A program made the position numbers and the translations under genes. Positions 1-7,397 of a stretch of 44,467 nucleotides of DNA are shown here, piece by piece. Where the stretch lies: contig JAUNGT010000023.1 of the NCBI GenBank assembly GCA_030524455.1, positions 1 to 44,467 of the forward strand. The letters are read 5' to 3'. Under the pieces are notes generated by a model. That model had not been told where the DNA came from. It ran no database searches and saw only the letters and a list, made by a program, of their open reading frames with translations. This DNA is from Eubacteriales bacterium (GTDB taxonomy: Bacteria; Bacillota; Clostridia; Lachnospirales; Lachnospiraceae). Each line of letters opens with the position of its first letter. Position 1 is the stretch's first letter.

Positions 1-476
1 GCCTGCGGGAGCTGATCGGCGTGATGAAACGCTGCCGGGACAAGGAGGCTCTGCTGCGCTACTGCAATGAGAATGCGGATCGTTTTCACCAGCTGGACGA
101 TGAAACCTACGACGTAATCTGCACAATGATTAACGCCAAGCGATTATTAAAGCAAAAGGAAAAATACAAAAAGGACGGAAAGGAAGGGAATGATATGTGT
201 AAAGCATTGAACGATTTGATGAAGGACAGCAGACGAGAGGGCTGGCTTGAGGGACGTAACGAGGGTGAGAAAGTCGGGCGCATTGAAGGCGAGAAAGCCG
301 GACGCATCGAGGGTGAGAAAGCCGGGATTGTCAAAGGAGAAATCCGAGGTGAGGAACTATTCGGAAAATTGGCCTCCTGCCTTCTTGGGCAGAAGCGCTA
401 TTCAGACCTGGAAGAAGCGGCAAAAAACGCTGTGGTGAGAAGCAGGCTGTACCGGGAGTTTCACCTGCGCGCCTAA
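1..476 (+). CDS. Rpn family nuclease/transposase, C-terminal part (cut by window edge)
   Basis: The frame is open through the window start, so only about 158 C-terminal residues are seen; an internal GTG at 21 is unlikely to be the true start. The visible part has the helical tail typical of Rpn (recombination-promoting nuclease, PD-(D/E)XK transposase-like) proteins: a Cys/Glu/Asp-rich helix, a Lys-rich linker, and the hallmark run of GRIEGEKA-type repeats (about residues 85-110), followed by a short alpha-helical end. The nuclease core lies upstream of the window. Members of this family promote RecA-independent DNA exchange and are often multicopy. A second, near-identical copy of this tail lies directly downstream (580-1155), so the locus has been duplicated. 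Family assignment is good; activity cannot be judged. Confidence 0.7.
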   Translation, partial: LRELIGVMKRCRDKEALLRYCNENADRFHQLDDETYDVICTMINAKRLLKQKEKYKKDGKEGNDMCKALNDLMKDSRREGWLEGRNEGEKVGRIEGEKAGRIEGEKAGIVKGEIRGEELFGKLASCLLGQKRYSDLEEAAKNAVVRSRLYREFHLRA

Positions 477-579
477 CACACTTTCCGCGGCTTTATAGCT
501 ATCGGAAGAATGAAGAATATCGTTGCCCGGGAATAAACTGACCTTTCCTTGGTCAGATCCCAGGTCAAAGTTCATGTTG

Positions 580-1155
580 CAGGAGGCGCTGCTATGTTAC
601 TGCAATGAGAATGCGGACCGTTTTCAGCAACTGGATGATGAAACCTATGACGTAATCTGCACAATGATTAACGCCAAGCGATTATTAAAGCAAAAGGAAA
701 AATATAAAAAGGACGGAAAGGAAGGGAAGTTACTGTTCACTCAGTACTGTGCATTTACTGCACAGTACGTGAGAAAATGATTCAGGAGTGCATAAATCCC
801 ATCGCCGCAGGCGATTTTAAATGGATTTATGCATGTTACTGGTCACGGAGTGAACAGTAAGGAAGGGAACGATATGTGTAAGGCATTGAACGATTTGATG
901 AAGGACAGCAGACGAGAGGGCTGGCTTGAGGGACGTAACGAGGGTGAGAAAGTCGGGCGCATTGAAGGCGAGAAAGCCGGACGCATCGAGGGTGAGAAAG
1001 CCGGGATTGTCAAAGGAGAAATCCGAGGTGAGGAACTATTCGGAAAATTGGCCTCCTGCCTTCTTGGGCAGAAGCGCTATTCAGACCTGGAAGAAGCGGC
1101 AAAAAACGCTGTGGTGAGAAGCAGTCTGTACCGGGAGTTTCACCTGCAGGCATAA
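580..1155 (+). pseudogene. Second copy of the Rpn C-terminal module, split by a small element
   Basis: From about 580 the sequence repeats positions 42-476 almost base for base; identity is near-complete from 870 to 1140. Similarity begins only at the Glu-Ala-Leu-Leu stretch, so the nuclease domain is absent and this is a partial duplication. The frame is interrupted at 728 by a 133-bp inverted-repeat element bringing a stop codon at 778-780; coding similarity resumes at 862 and ends at 1155. The ATG at 829 lies inside the element. Probably non-functional. Confidence 0.75.
729..861. mobile_element. MITE-like element inserted in the Rpn copy
   Basis: The left end reads GTTACTGTTCACTC and the right end is its inverse apart from the outermost base (13-bp perfect inverted repeat). 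It is flanked by a direct repeat: GAAGGGAA at 721-728 and 862-869, extendable to 11 bp (718-728 / 859-869). The uninterrupted copy at 180-190 has this sequence once, which proves insertion. The element has no coding capacity. It contains nested hairpins: 9-bp arms at about 745-753 / 761-769 and 11-bp arms at 789-799 / 824-834 with a small GC hairpin (atcgcc-gca-ggcgat) between them. Its mobilising transposase is not in the window. Confidence 0.8.
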
Positions 1156-1200
1156 TGTGTTTTTTGCTGTTTTGGGCGCAAGAACGTGATTTGGACAAGT

Positions 1201-1240
1201 GCGGGCTCCTTTTACGAAGCAAACTTTAAATTGAGCCCGC
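1201..1240. repeat. Hairpin repeat, copy 1
   Basis: Perfect 8-bp inverted arms GCGGGCTC (1201-1208) and GAGCCCGC (1233-1240) enclose 24 nt. A diverged relative occurs at 8284-8322. It lies in the 157-bp gap between the Rpn copy and the convergent redox operon, so it may act as a terminator-like hairpin although there is no T tract. Nothing else is recognisable in this gap. Confidence 0.45.
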
Positions 1241-1312
1241 GAATGTTCCTGCAATTCTCTTTTTATGCCTGTTTTGAGTTCCTGCCGTTCGATTTTATAA
1301 GAAAGGCAAATC

Positions 1313-2920
1313 TTATTTTTCCGCCATCATCTCCGCCATTTCCCTCATATACTTCGGAATCGGAAATCCCTGGGGGCAATGTCTCGTACAGCTTCCGCAG
1401 GAAATACAGGCTGATGGGCGCTTTCCTTCTTCCAATGAAAAAAGATTCGCAAGCCTCCAGGCTCCGCCAAGCTTCGCGTCATTGTATGCCTTAAGCAGAG
1501 ACGGAATATCCAGTCCCGCCGGACAGCCCGGACAGCAGTAACGACAGGCCGTACAGGCCACTGCCACTGCGGTGTGCTGTTTCTCTGCCGCTTCCCGGAT
1601 ACGTTCCTGATCTTCCTCCGTCAAAGGGAGCGATTCCCGATATGTATGCAAATTGTCCTCCAACTGTTCGAGCGTAGACATCCCGCTGAGCGCAATCCAT
1701 ACATTGGGAAGATTCAAGACCCACCGTACCGCCCAGGACGCCAGCGAACGGTCGGGTGCCGCTTCCTTCAGAGGTCTTGCGGCATCCTCATTTAAGTTTG
1801 CCAAAAGACCACCGTGTACGGTCTCCATAACCATCACCGATATGTGCGCCTCGGTCAAAATCTCGTAGAGTTCTTTCGCGTCCCCAAAATACCAGTCATA
1901 ATAATTGAGCTGGATCTGAACAAAATCCCAGGAATACACCTTTAGGCATTTGCGCAGTACCGCCGGGCTTCCGTGAAAGGAAAAGCCCAGATGACGAATC
2001 GTTCCTTTTTTCTTTAAAGCATCAAAATAGGCAATACAGCCATTCCCGAGAATCTCCTCCGCGTCGGAATCCTGAATACCGTGCAGCAGATAAAAGTCAA
2101 TGTAGTCCAGCTGCAACCGTTTAAGCTGCTCCGCAAACTGCGCCTTATAATCCGGGTTTGCCTGCATATTATATTTATCCGCCACAAAATACCGGTTTCT
2201 CGGATACTTCCGCAGAGCTTTTCCCAGAAATTCCTCCGACTTTCCTTCGTGATAAATATAAGCCGTGTCATAGTAGGTGATCCCGGCCTCCATGCACCGG
2301 TCGATGATGGCTTTTGCCTTCTCATAATCAATGGATCCATAGTCGCCGTCCCGAACCGGCAGACGCATAACCCCCATGCCAAGGCGTGAGGGAACCACAT
2401 CGTTCAGACTGCGTCCGAATTCCCGGATTTCTTCCAGTTTCTTTTCCTTCTGCTCTTCCTTTTCCAACATTGTGAAAACGCCCATGTTTTCCAGTTTCAG
2501 ATAATCCAGAAAGGAATTTTCATATTCATAAAGCGCGCCGCCGTACACATCCTCGCTTCCGGAACTCAGAAGCAGCGCCGCCTTCTTTGAGTGCAGCGGC
2601 TTATCCAGTGCATAGATCCGGTTGATGGCACATTGAAGCTGCCCGCTGAAGCTATGATAGTAGACGGGAGATGCCAGCACGATCATATCCGCCTCATCAA
2701 GCACCGGATAAATCTCCTGCATATCGTCTTTCTGAACACAGACGCGCTGCTCCTTCGTATGGCAATACTCACAGGCCTGACACCCCGCGATCTTCCTCTG
2801 ACAGACCGAAACAACCGTGACCTCATGCCCGCTCTCCCTTGCGCCCTCCGAAAAAGCGGACACCATTGCCGACGTATTGCCATGGGGCCTCGGACTTCCG
2901 TTCAATACCAAAATCTTCAT
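1313..2920 (-). CDS. Flavodoxin-like FMN reductase / aldo-keto reductase / ferredoxin fusion
   Basis: A single uninterrupted 535-residue frame with three modules. Residues 1-175 are an NADPH-dependent FMN reductase/flavodoxin-like fold, with the FMN phosphate loop LNGSPRPHGNTS and a Cys cluster near 46-60. Residues 180-440 are an aldo/keto reductase barrel; the active-site Asp/Tyr lie in YDTAYIYHEGKSE, followed by a Lys in VADKYN and a His in LLHGI. The C-terminus has two Cys motifs, CTACRYCCPGCP (from 456) and CISCGSCTRHCP (from 505), as in AKRs ending in a 4Fe-4S ferredoxin domain. The AKR domain starts directly at its GMGVMRLP strand. Electrons could pass between flavin, Fe-S centres and substrate in one chain (inference). 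Last gene of the minus-strand operon; an SD (aaggagg) precedes the ATG. The substrate is unknown. Confidence 0.85.
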   Translation of the reverse strand: MKILVLNGSPRPHGNTSAMVSAFSEGARESGHEVTVVSVCQRKIAGCQACEYCHTKEQRVCVQKDDMQEIYPVLDEADMIVLASPVYYHSFSGQLQCAINRIYALDKPLHSKKAALLLSSGSEDVYGGALYEYENSFLDYLKLENMGVFTMLEKEEQKEKKLEEIREFGRSLNDVVPSRLGMGVMRLPVRDGDYGSIDYEKAKAIIDRCMEAGITYYDTAYIYHEGKSEEFLGKALRKYPRNRYFVADKYNMQANPDYKAQFAEQLKRLQLDYIDFYLLHGIQDSDAEEILGNGCIAYFDALKKKGTIRHLGFSFHGSPAVLRKCLKVYSWDFVQIQLNYYDWYFGDAKELYEILTEAHISVMVMETVHGGLLANLNEDAARPLKEAAPDRSLASWAVRWVLNLPNVWIALSGMSTLEQLEDNLHTYRESLPLTEEDQERIREAAEKQHTAVAVACTACRYCCPGCPAGLDIPSLLKAYNDAKLGGAWRLANLFSLEEGKRPSACISCGSCTRHCPQGFPIPKYMREMAEMMAEK

Positions 2921-2937
2921 GTCCTGCTTTCCCTCCT

Positions 2938-3477
2938 TTATACTGCCTTTCCCATCTTATATGCCTCTGCCACAGACCTGTGCCCCTCAATCTCACCCGC
3001 CTGATCGACGCCGCCACCAAAGACAGTTCCTGCAAGGCGCGCCTTTTCAAAGCAGGCAATCCAGCCTTCCAGACCGCTCACGGCCCGCTCGGTAGCCTCC
3101 TGCTCGCCTTCCGCCGCCGTCATAAGGAAGTAAATATCCCTGAAGCGGTAATCCGCGGAATAGAGAGGATTCGCCCGGTCAAGAAGCGTTTTCATCTGTC
3201 CGCTCATCTCATAGTAATAGATGGGGGAAGCGAAGGCAATCACCTCCGCCTCCTTCATTTTCTCCACGATTTCCGGCGCGTCATCCGCGATCACGCACTT
3301 TAGCGTCCGTTGACAGGCCAGACATCCCTTACAGAAACGGATGTCCTTCTCTTTTAAAGATACGACCTCTACCTGATTTCCCGCCTCGGCGGCGCCTTTT
3401 GCAAAAGACTCCGCCAACACCTCTGAATTGCTGTGATTTCTCAGGCTTGTAGAAATCACCAATACCTTTTTTGACAT
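2938..3477 (-). CDS. NAD(P)H-dependent FMN reductase / flavodoxin family protein
   Basis: A 179-residue flavodoxin-fold protein. The start is the ATG at 3477 (MSKKVLVIST), preceded by gagga, rather than upstream in-frame codons without an SD. The N-terminal strand is followed by the FMN phosphate-binding loop STSLRNHSNSE. CKGCLACQRTLKC is a Cys-rich segment seen in Fe-S-flavoprotein-like (iron-sulfur flavoprotein/WrbA-related) reductases, and SPIYYYEMSGQMKTLLDR is the typical flavin ring-binding region. It lies 25 bp after the hydrolase gene and 17 bp before the fused redox gene, whose N-terminal domain it resembles, so the operon holds two paralogous flavin modules. The likely role is a cytoplasmic flavin-dependent reductase of quinones, nitro compounds or similar; the substrate is not deducible. 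Confidence 0.85.
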   Translation of the reverse strand: MSKKVLVISTSLRNHSNSEVLAESFAKGAAEAGNQVEVVSLKEKDIRFCKGCLACQRTLKCVIADDAPEIVEKMKEAEVIAFASPIYYYEMSGQMKTLLDRANPLYSADYRFRDIYFLMTAAEGEQEATERAVSGLEGWIACFEKARLAGTVFGGGVDQAGEIEGHRSVAEAYKMGKAV

Positions 3478-3502
3478 ATGTTTTCCTCGTTTTCTCTCCT
3501 GC

Positions 3503-4441
3503 TTACATTGCTGTATGAAAAAAATCTGCCAGCTTGTCAAAGGGGATCCTGTCTCTCCTGTCATACAGATCGATGTGTTCCGCATCCTCCACTACGTACA
3601 TCTCCTTCGGCTCTTTGGCCGCTGCATACGCGTTATCGCTGAAGAAACGGGAATGGGCCCGATCACCCACCACAAAGAGAATCGGTCTCGGCGAAATCTC
3701 GTCAATATAATCCAGCAGACGGTAATTCATCATGGCCAGCGTGCTGGTGGTCGTAAAGCCGCCTCTGGCATTCGGATGATGTCCCCGCTTTACCGCATAG
3801 AACCGAAACCACTCGGCGTCCGGCTCCGGCATATCCGCCGGCGCATGATCCATGGGCTGCTCCGGGAATACCGGATTGTACTCCGGATATCCATTTTCCG
3901 CATCGATCCATCTCTGTCTGGACAGCTGCTCTTTCGCCGCCTGAATTTCCTCGCGGCTCTGACCGCCCCTGACGGCCGCAGTCATATCGTACATGCTGAC
4001 GGCAGACACGGCTTTGATCCGCGTATCACACTGCGCCGCGGAAAGCGCGAACCCGCCGGAGCCGCAGATGCCGATCACGCCGATCTTCTCCCGGTCCACG
4101 AAGGGCTGCAGCCCCAGATAATCCACTGCCGCGCTGAAATTTTCTGTAAAGATTTCCGGTGAAGAAACTCTTCTCGGAAAGCCCTCCGACTCACCCATAA
4201 AGGACTGGTCAAAGGTCAGCACCACAAAGCCTTTCTGTGCCAGTTCATTTCCATAAACACAGGGGCCCTGCTCCTTCACACCGCCATAAGGCGCTCCTAC
4301 AATCAAAGCCGGATACTGCTTACTCAGGTCTGCCGTTTTTGCATAATACAGTTCCCCCTCAATGTTCAGACCAAACCGGTTCTGATATACGACACGTTTT
4401 CTCTCCACCTGACTGCTCAGTTCTAAAATATGTCCGCTCAT
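3503..4441 (-). CDS. Alpha/beta hydrolase
   Basis: 312 residues with a complete alpha/beta-hydrolase core of the dienelactone hydrolase/YcjY type: an oxyanion region (VGAPYGGVKEQG) and the nucleophile elbow GICGSGG, whose serine has a Cys two residues before it, giving a slightly atypical G-x-C-x-S-x-G arrangement. A late acidic residue region (FVVGDRAHSRFF) and a C-terminal histidine in VEDAEHIDLYD complete the triad. No signal peptide, so cytoplasmic. The start overlaps the stop of the preceding small gene by 4 bp (ATGA), indicating translational coupling. The insertion between strands 6 and 7 is long and acidic/proline-rich, as in fungal-type and YcjY hydrolases. The substrate is unknown; an ester or peptide-like xenobiotic fits the redox neighbours only by context. 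Confidence 0.85.
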   Translation of the reverse strand: MSGHILELSSQVERKRVVYQNRFGLNIEGELYYAKTADLSKQYPALIVGAPYGGVKEQGPCVYGNELAQKGFVVLTFDQSFMGESEGFPRRVSSPEIFTENFSAAVDYLGLQPFVDREKIGVIGICGSGGFALSAAQCDTRIKAVSAVSMYDMTAAVRGGQSREEIQAAKEQLSRQRWIDAENGYPEYNPVFPEQPMDHAPADMPEPDAEWFRFYAVKRGHHPNARGGFTTTSTLAMMNYRLLDYIDEISPRPILFVVGDRAHSRFFSDNAYAAAKEPKEMYVVEDAEHIDLYDRRDRIPFDKLADFFHTAM

Positions 4442-4677
4442 CCTCTTGCCGCTCCTTTCTTCATCTGGAACACCAGATAATCCAGACAGTCGATCCGCTT
4501 CTGCTCCTGATGCATGGCATCCAAAAGCCCCTGTCGATGTCTCTCCAGAAATTTCATCTGCCTCTTTACATCTCCGTCTTTTCCAAGCTCCAGAAACTCC
4601 TCTACCTGATCCATCTTACAACCGGCGTCCTTTAAATTTTGAATCACAGCTTCCTGCTCTTTCATTTCCACACCCAT
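4438..4677 (-). CDS. Small protein resembling a MerR C-terminal (dimerisation) module without HTH
   Basis: 79 residues, almost wholly alpha-helical. The beginning (LKDAGCKMDQVEEFLELGKDG) resembles the last DNA-binding-domain helix region of MerR regulators, and the rest (from about residue 35) resembles their long antiparallel dimerisation helix ending in DCLDYLVFQMKK. The winged helix-turn-helix is missing. The gene is not an obvious fragment: it has its own SD (gaggtgag, 5 bp before ATG), follows the previous gene after 6 bp, and overlaps the hydrolase by 4 bp. It might bind an effector or heterodimerise with a full MerR protein; that is speculation. It could also be an unrelated helical-bundle protein. 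Confidence 0.6.
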   Translation of the reverse strand: MGVEMKEQEAVIQNLKDAGCKMDQVEEFLELGKDGDVKRQMKFLERHRQGLLDAMHQEQKRIDCLDYLVFQMKKGAARG

Positions 4678-4683
4678 TTAAAC

Positions 4684-5223
4684 TCACCTCGTTTCGAATG
4701 TAACATTCACATTGCCGCGTCCCAGTGCCGCCGCAAGTCCGGAAGGATCTTCCAGATATCCGAGCTTTGTATAGCGGTAAGAAGTTCTGAAGTCCTCATA
4801 AAACAACACCAGGCAATCCGAACCAAACAGCATCAGATCTCCGGAATGGATATTTCCGATCGCCTCCGTATTTGTTGGTAAATCTTGCGGCAGGTAATAA
4901 TACTTCTCATTTCCGTTCAGCTCTCCCATAGAGATCGTCATGGGGAAACGGGAAACCAGCGCCCTGCTGCTTTCGTTATCATATAAATATGCCGGGTAGC
5001 TTGTATTTCCAGCCTTTACCGTGATCGCAATCATATCTGCCACACCTTCCTCTGTTTGATTTATTTCTTTGTCACCGCTTACCGCATATCCGTCCGGCGT
5101 ATACCACCAACGCTGTTCCTTTGGAGCTGCTCCGGTCCTCCACTGGGAAGTCAGGACAGTCTGTGCTCCGACGAGCAGGCTCATACACAATGCAGCAACG
5201 CATCCTCTTATCATTTTCTTCAT
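4684..5223 (-). CDS. Secreted cyclophilin-like fold protein
   Basis: 179 residues with an N-terminal signal peptide (positively charged start, hydrophobic core to about residue 20). From about residue 65 it matches the cyclophilin-like (Cyclophil_like2) pattern: I-x-I-T-V, then a Tyr-x-Ala-x-Leu-x-Asp-N segment, SRFPMTISMGELNGNEKYYYLP, and a C-terminal block with GDLMLFGSDCLVLFYEDF and YTKLGYLEDP. These proteins have a peptidyl-prolyl-isomerase-like barrel but usually lack isomerase catalytic residues. They are frequently encoded beside flavodoxins and aldo/keto reductases, as here. It lies 18 bp after the aminotransferase. Extracytoplasmic location is predicted from the signal peptide; function is unknown. 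Confidence 0.75.
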   Translation of the reverse strand: MKKMIRGCVAALCMSLLVGAQTVLTSQWRTGAAPKEQRWWYTPDGYAVSGDKEINQTEEGVADMIAITVKAGNTSYPAYLYDNESSRALVSRFPMTISMGELNGNEKYYYLPQDLPTNTEAIGNIHSGDLMLFGSDCLVLFYEDFRTSYRYTKLGYLEDPSGLAAALGRGNVNVTFETR

Positions 5224-5241
5224 TTTCTATCACTGTCTCCA

Positions 5242-6426
5242 TCAACAATTTGCAAGGATCCAGTTTTCATACTCTGCTGTACCCTTTTTCAGACGTTTTA
5301 GTCCCTCCGCAAGAACACTGCGCGGGCAGGCCATATTGAGACGCAGAAAATCGGAACCGGCATCCCCGTACTGGGCTCCCCCGGACAGATAAAGTCCGGT
5401 GCTTTCTCTTAAAAAGTGAATAAACTCAGGCGCTCTGCCAGGCATATTCCTGCAGTCGATCCACAGAAGATAGGTGGCTTCTGCCTCCACCAGGTGCAGC
5501 TGCGGAAGCTCTGCCTCCAGATACTGTTTCACGAGCTGGCGGTTTCCCTCCAGATAGCCGCGTAATTCATCCAGCCACGGACCTCCCTCTGTAAATGCCG
5601 CCACCGCCGCCTGCACCGCAAAGGCGTTTGGCTCCGCCACCTCGTCTGTGTTGATGGCCCGGTACATTTTGTTCCGAAGCGCCTCGCCCGGCACGACGAT
5701 TGCCGCGGTCTGCAGCCCAGCCAGATTAAAGGCCTTTGTGGGAGCGATACAGGTCACACTGTTGTCCCTGCACACCTCCGATACCGAAGCAAAGGGAATG
5801 TATTCCTTTCCGGGTGCGGTCAGATCACAGTGGATCTCATCGGAAAGCACGATCACATGATGCTTCGCACACAGCTCGCCGATCCGGGAAAGTGTCTCCC
5901 TGTCCCAGATCTTTCCCACCGGATTGTGGGGATTGCACAGGATCATCATCGTGGTCTGGGGATCGGAAAGATCCCGTTCCAGCGCTTCAAAATCGATCCT
6001 GTACTGCTCTCCGTCATACAGGAGAGGACTTTCCAGCACATTTCTTCCGTTATTTACGATAGAATTAAAGAAAATGTTATAAACCGGCGTCTGGATCAGC
6101 ACTTTCTCTCCCGGCGTGGTCAGCTTGCGCACCGCGCTTGAGATCGCCGGAACCACACCCGTTACAAACAGCAGCCATTCTTTTTGAATCGGAAAATGAT
6201 GCCGCTGCTCCCACCATGTCTGATAGGCCTGATACCATTCATCCGGCACGATGGAATATCCGAAGACACCATGCTGTGCCCGTTCCAGAATGGCTTCCCT
6301 GACCTCCGGTGCTGTCTGAAAATCCATATCCGCCACCCACATGGGAAGCTCGTTTTCTTTTACGTCCCATTTCAGGGAATTGCTGTTTCTCCGGTCTGTT
6401 ACAGTGTCAAAATCATACGGCATCAT
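5242..6426 (-). CDS. PLP-dependent aminotransferase / C-S lyase, MalY/PatB family
   Basis: 394 residues, full length for the family. Family signatures are the opening DFDTVTDRRNSNSLKWD, PMWVADMDFQTAP, the cofactor-contacting CNPHNPVGKIWD, SDEIHCDLT, and the PLP-binding lysine in APTKAFNLAGLQ. The C-terminal arginine in FLRLNMACPR should bind the substrate carboxylate. MalY/PatB enzymes act as cystathionine/cysteine-S-conjugate beta-lyases and sometimes as aminotransferases, so pyruvate, ammonia and a thiol are the expected products from a cysteine conjugate. It is the second gene of the operon, 15 bp after the SDR gene, with an SD (gggagg) before the ATG pair. C-S lyase activity is from family knowledge, not shown here. 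Confidence 0.85.
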   Translation of the reverse strand: MMPYDFDTVTDRRNSNSLKWDVKENELPMWVADMDFQTAPEVREAILERAQHGVFGYSIVPDEWYQAYQTWWEQRHHFPIQKEWLLFVTGVVPAISSAVRKLTTPGEKVLIQTPVYNIFFNSIVNNGRNVLESPLLYDGEQYRIDFEALERDLSDPQTTMMILCNPHNPVGKIWDRETLSRIGELCAKHHVIVLSDEIHCDLTAPGKEYIPFASVSEVCRDNSVTCIAPTKAFNLAGLQTAAIVVPGEALRNKMYRAINTDEVAEPNAFAVQAAVAAFTEGGPWLDELRGYLEGNRQLVKQYLEAELPQLHLVEAEATYLLWIDCRNMPGRAPEFIHFLRESTGLYLSGGAQYGDAGSDFLRLNMACPRSVLAEGLKRLKKGTAEYENWILANC

Positions 6427-6441
6427 GTTTCCTCCCTTTCT

Positions 6442-7212
6442 TTACAGGAACGCTCCGTTGCAGACCTGAAGCACCTGTCCCTTCACGGCTTTTCCCATCT
6501 TGCTGGCAAGGTACAGGCAGGCGTAGGCCTGATCCATCGGATCACACTCCGGACCCGGAAAATATACATAGTGGCCGCTGTATTTCAGCATCTTGTTTCC
6601 GCCCGGCTGTTCACCGGCCTTGTTTGCCAGATGGGCCGGCGTCACGGTCGCTCCCGGCGCTACCGCGTTGCAGCGGATATTGGTATCCACCAGACGCATG
6701 GCAACATTCTTTGTCAGCGTGTTGAGCGCTCCCTTGGTGGAGGTATAAGTCGCTCCGCAAAAAGGGCGCTCTCCGTTGACGGAAGAGATGTTGATGATCA
6801 CGCCGTCATTTTTCGGCAGGAACACCTTCAGCACCTCTCTGATATAGCGCATGGGTCCGCCCAGATTGGTATCCATGATGTAGCGCATCCACTCATCTTC
6901 GGTCTCATCAATCATCGTCTGCTCCCCGATTCCCGCATTGTTGATCAAAATATCCAGATCTCCAAAGGTATCGAGGGCTGTCTGGATGACTTTCTTCGTA
7001 TCCTCCGTGGAGCATACATCCGCCACAACGCCGACTGCGTTTCCGCCCTTTGCCCGGATTTCCTCAACCGCCTGATCGAGCTTCTCCTGACCTCTGGCCG
7101 TCAGCACCACATTGGCGCCTTCCTCCGCGAAAAGCTCCGCCATGGTGAAGCCCATGCCATAGCTTGCTCCTGTAATAATCGCTGTTTTTCCTTCCAGCAT
7201 CTTTGCATCCAT
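6442..7212 (-). CDS. SDR family NAD(P)-dependent oxidoreductase
   Basis: 256 residues, classical short-chain dehydrogenase/reductase. The cofactor motif is TGASYGMG (T-G-x3-G-x-G), followed by the DV (ADVCS) and NNAG motifs. The catalytic triad consists of Ser in INISSVNG, and Tyr and Lys in YTSTK (Y-x3-K). The post-catalytic PG loop (VAPGATVTPAHL) is present. Like many FabG/HSDH relatives it probably acts on a keto or hydroxy group with NAD(P)H; substrates may be sterols, bile acids, sugars or acyl chains and cannot be told apart from sequence alone. First gene of the operon; the promoter at 7266-7294 lies about 55 bp upstream, and an SD (aaaggag) precedes the ATG. Confidence 0.87.
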   Translation of the reverse strand: MDAKMLEGKTAIITGASYGMGFTMAELFAEEGANVVLTARGQEKLDQAVEEIRAKGGNAVGVVADVCSTEDTKKVIQTALDTFGDLDILINNAGIGEQTMIDETEDEWMRYIMDTNLGGPMRYIREVLKVFLPKNDGVIINISSVNGERPFCGATYTSTKGALNTLTKNVAMRLVDTNIRCNAVAPGATVTPAHLANKAGEQPGGNKMLKYSGHYVYFPGPECDPMDQAYACLYLASKMGKAVKGQVLQVCNGAFL

Positions 7213-7265
7213 GATTTGATTCTCCTTTGTCTGTTTCTGATAGATGTTTTCTCTTCTTTAAACCT

Positions 7266-7294
7266 ATCATAAAGGCTTCAACGATATATGTAAA
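7266..7294 (-). promoter_or_regulatory. Promoter of the SDR-to-redox-fusion operon
   Basis: Minus strand: -35 TTTACA (7294-7289), 17-bp spacer, -10 TATGAT (7271-7266). It is back-to-back with the LysR promoter. The 27 bp between the two -35 boxes contain a repeated atgtcaaa motif (second copy near 7331), a plausible LysR-protein binding area. Confidence 0.7.
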
Positions 7295-7321
7295 ATACTT
7301 ATGTCAAATACTATTCTATGC

Positions 7322-7350
7322 TTTACAGTCATGTCAAAAAATGATACACT
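7322..7350 (+). promoter_or_regulatory. Promoter of the LysR-family gene
   Basis: TTTACA (7322-7327), 17-bp spacer, TACACT (7345-7350), about 45 bp before the LysR start codon; the SD aaggagg lies 5-6 bp before the ATG. Confidence 0.7.
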
Positions 7351-7397
7351 CATGGATATAAATCGACTCTCAAGTCCATTTTTGCAAGGAGGTTTTT

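Noticed and set aside
247..438. A 63-codon frame found identically in both Rpn copies
   Set aside because: Its conservation only reflects the DNA duplication; it is out of frame with the Rpn tail.
6184..7272. A 362-codon plus-strand open frame
   Set aside because: Antisense of the MalY and SDR genes, both of which have clear motifs; antisense translation shows none.
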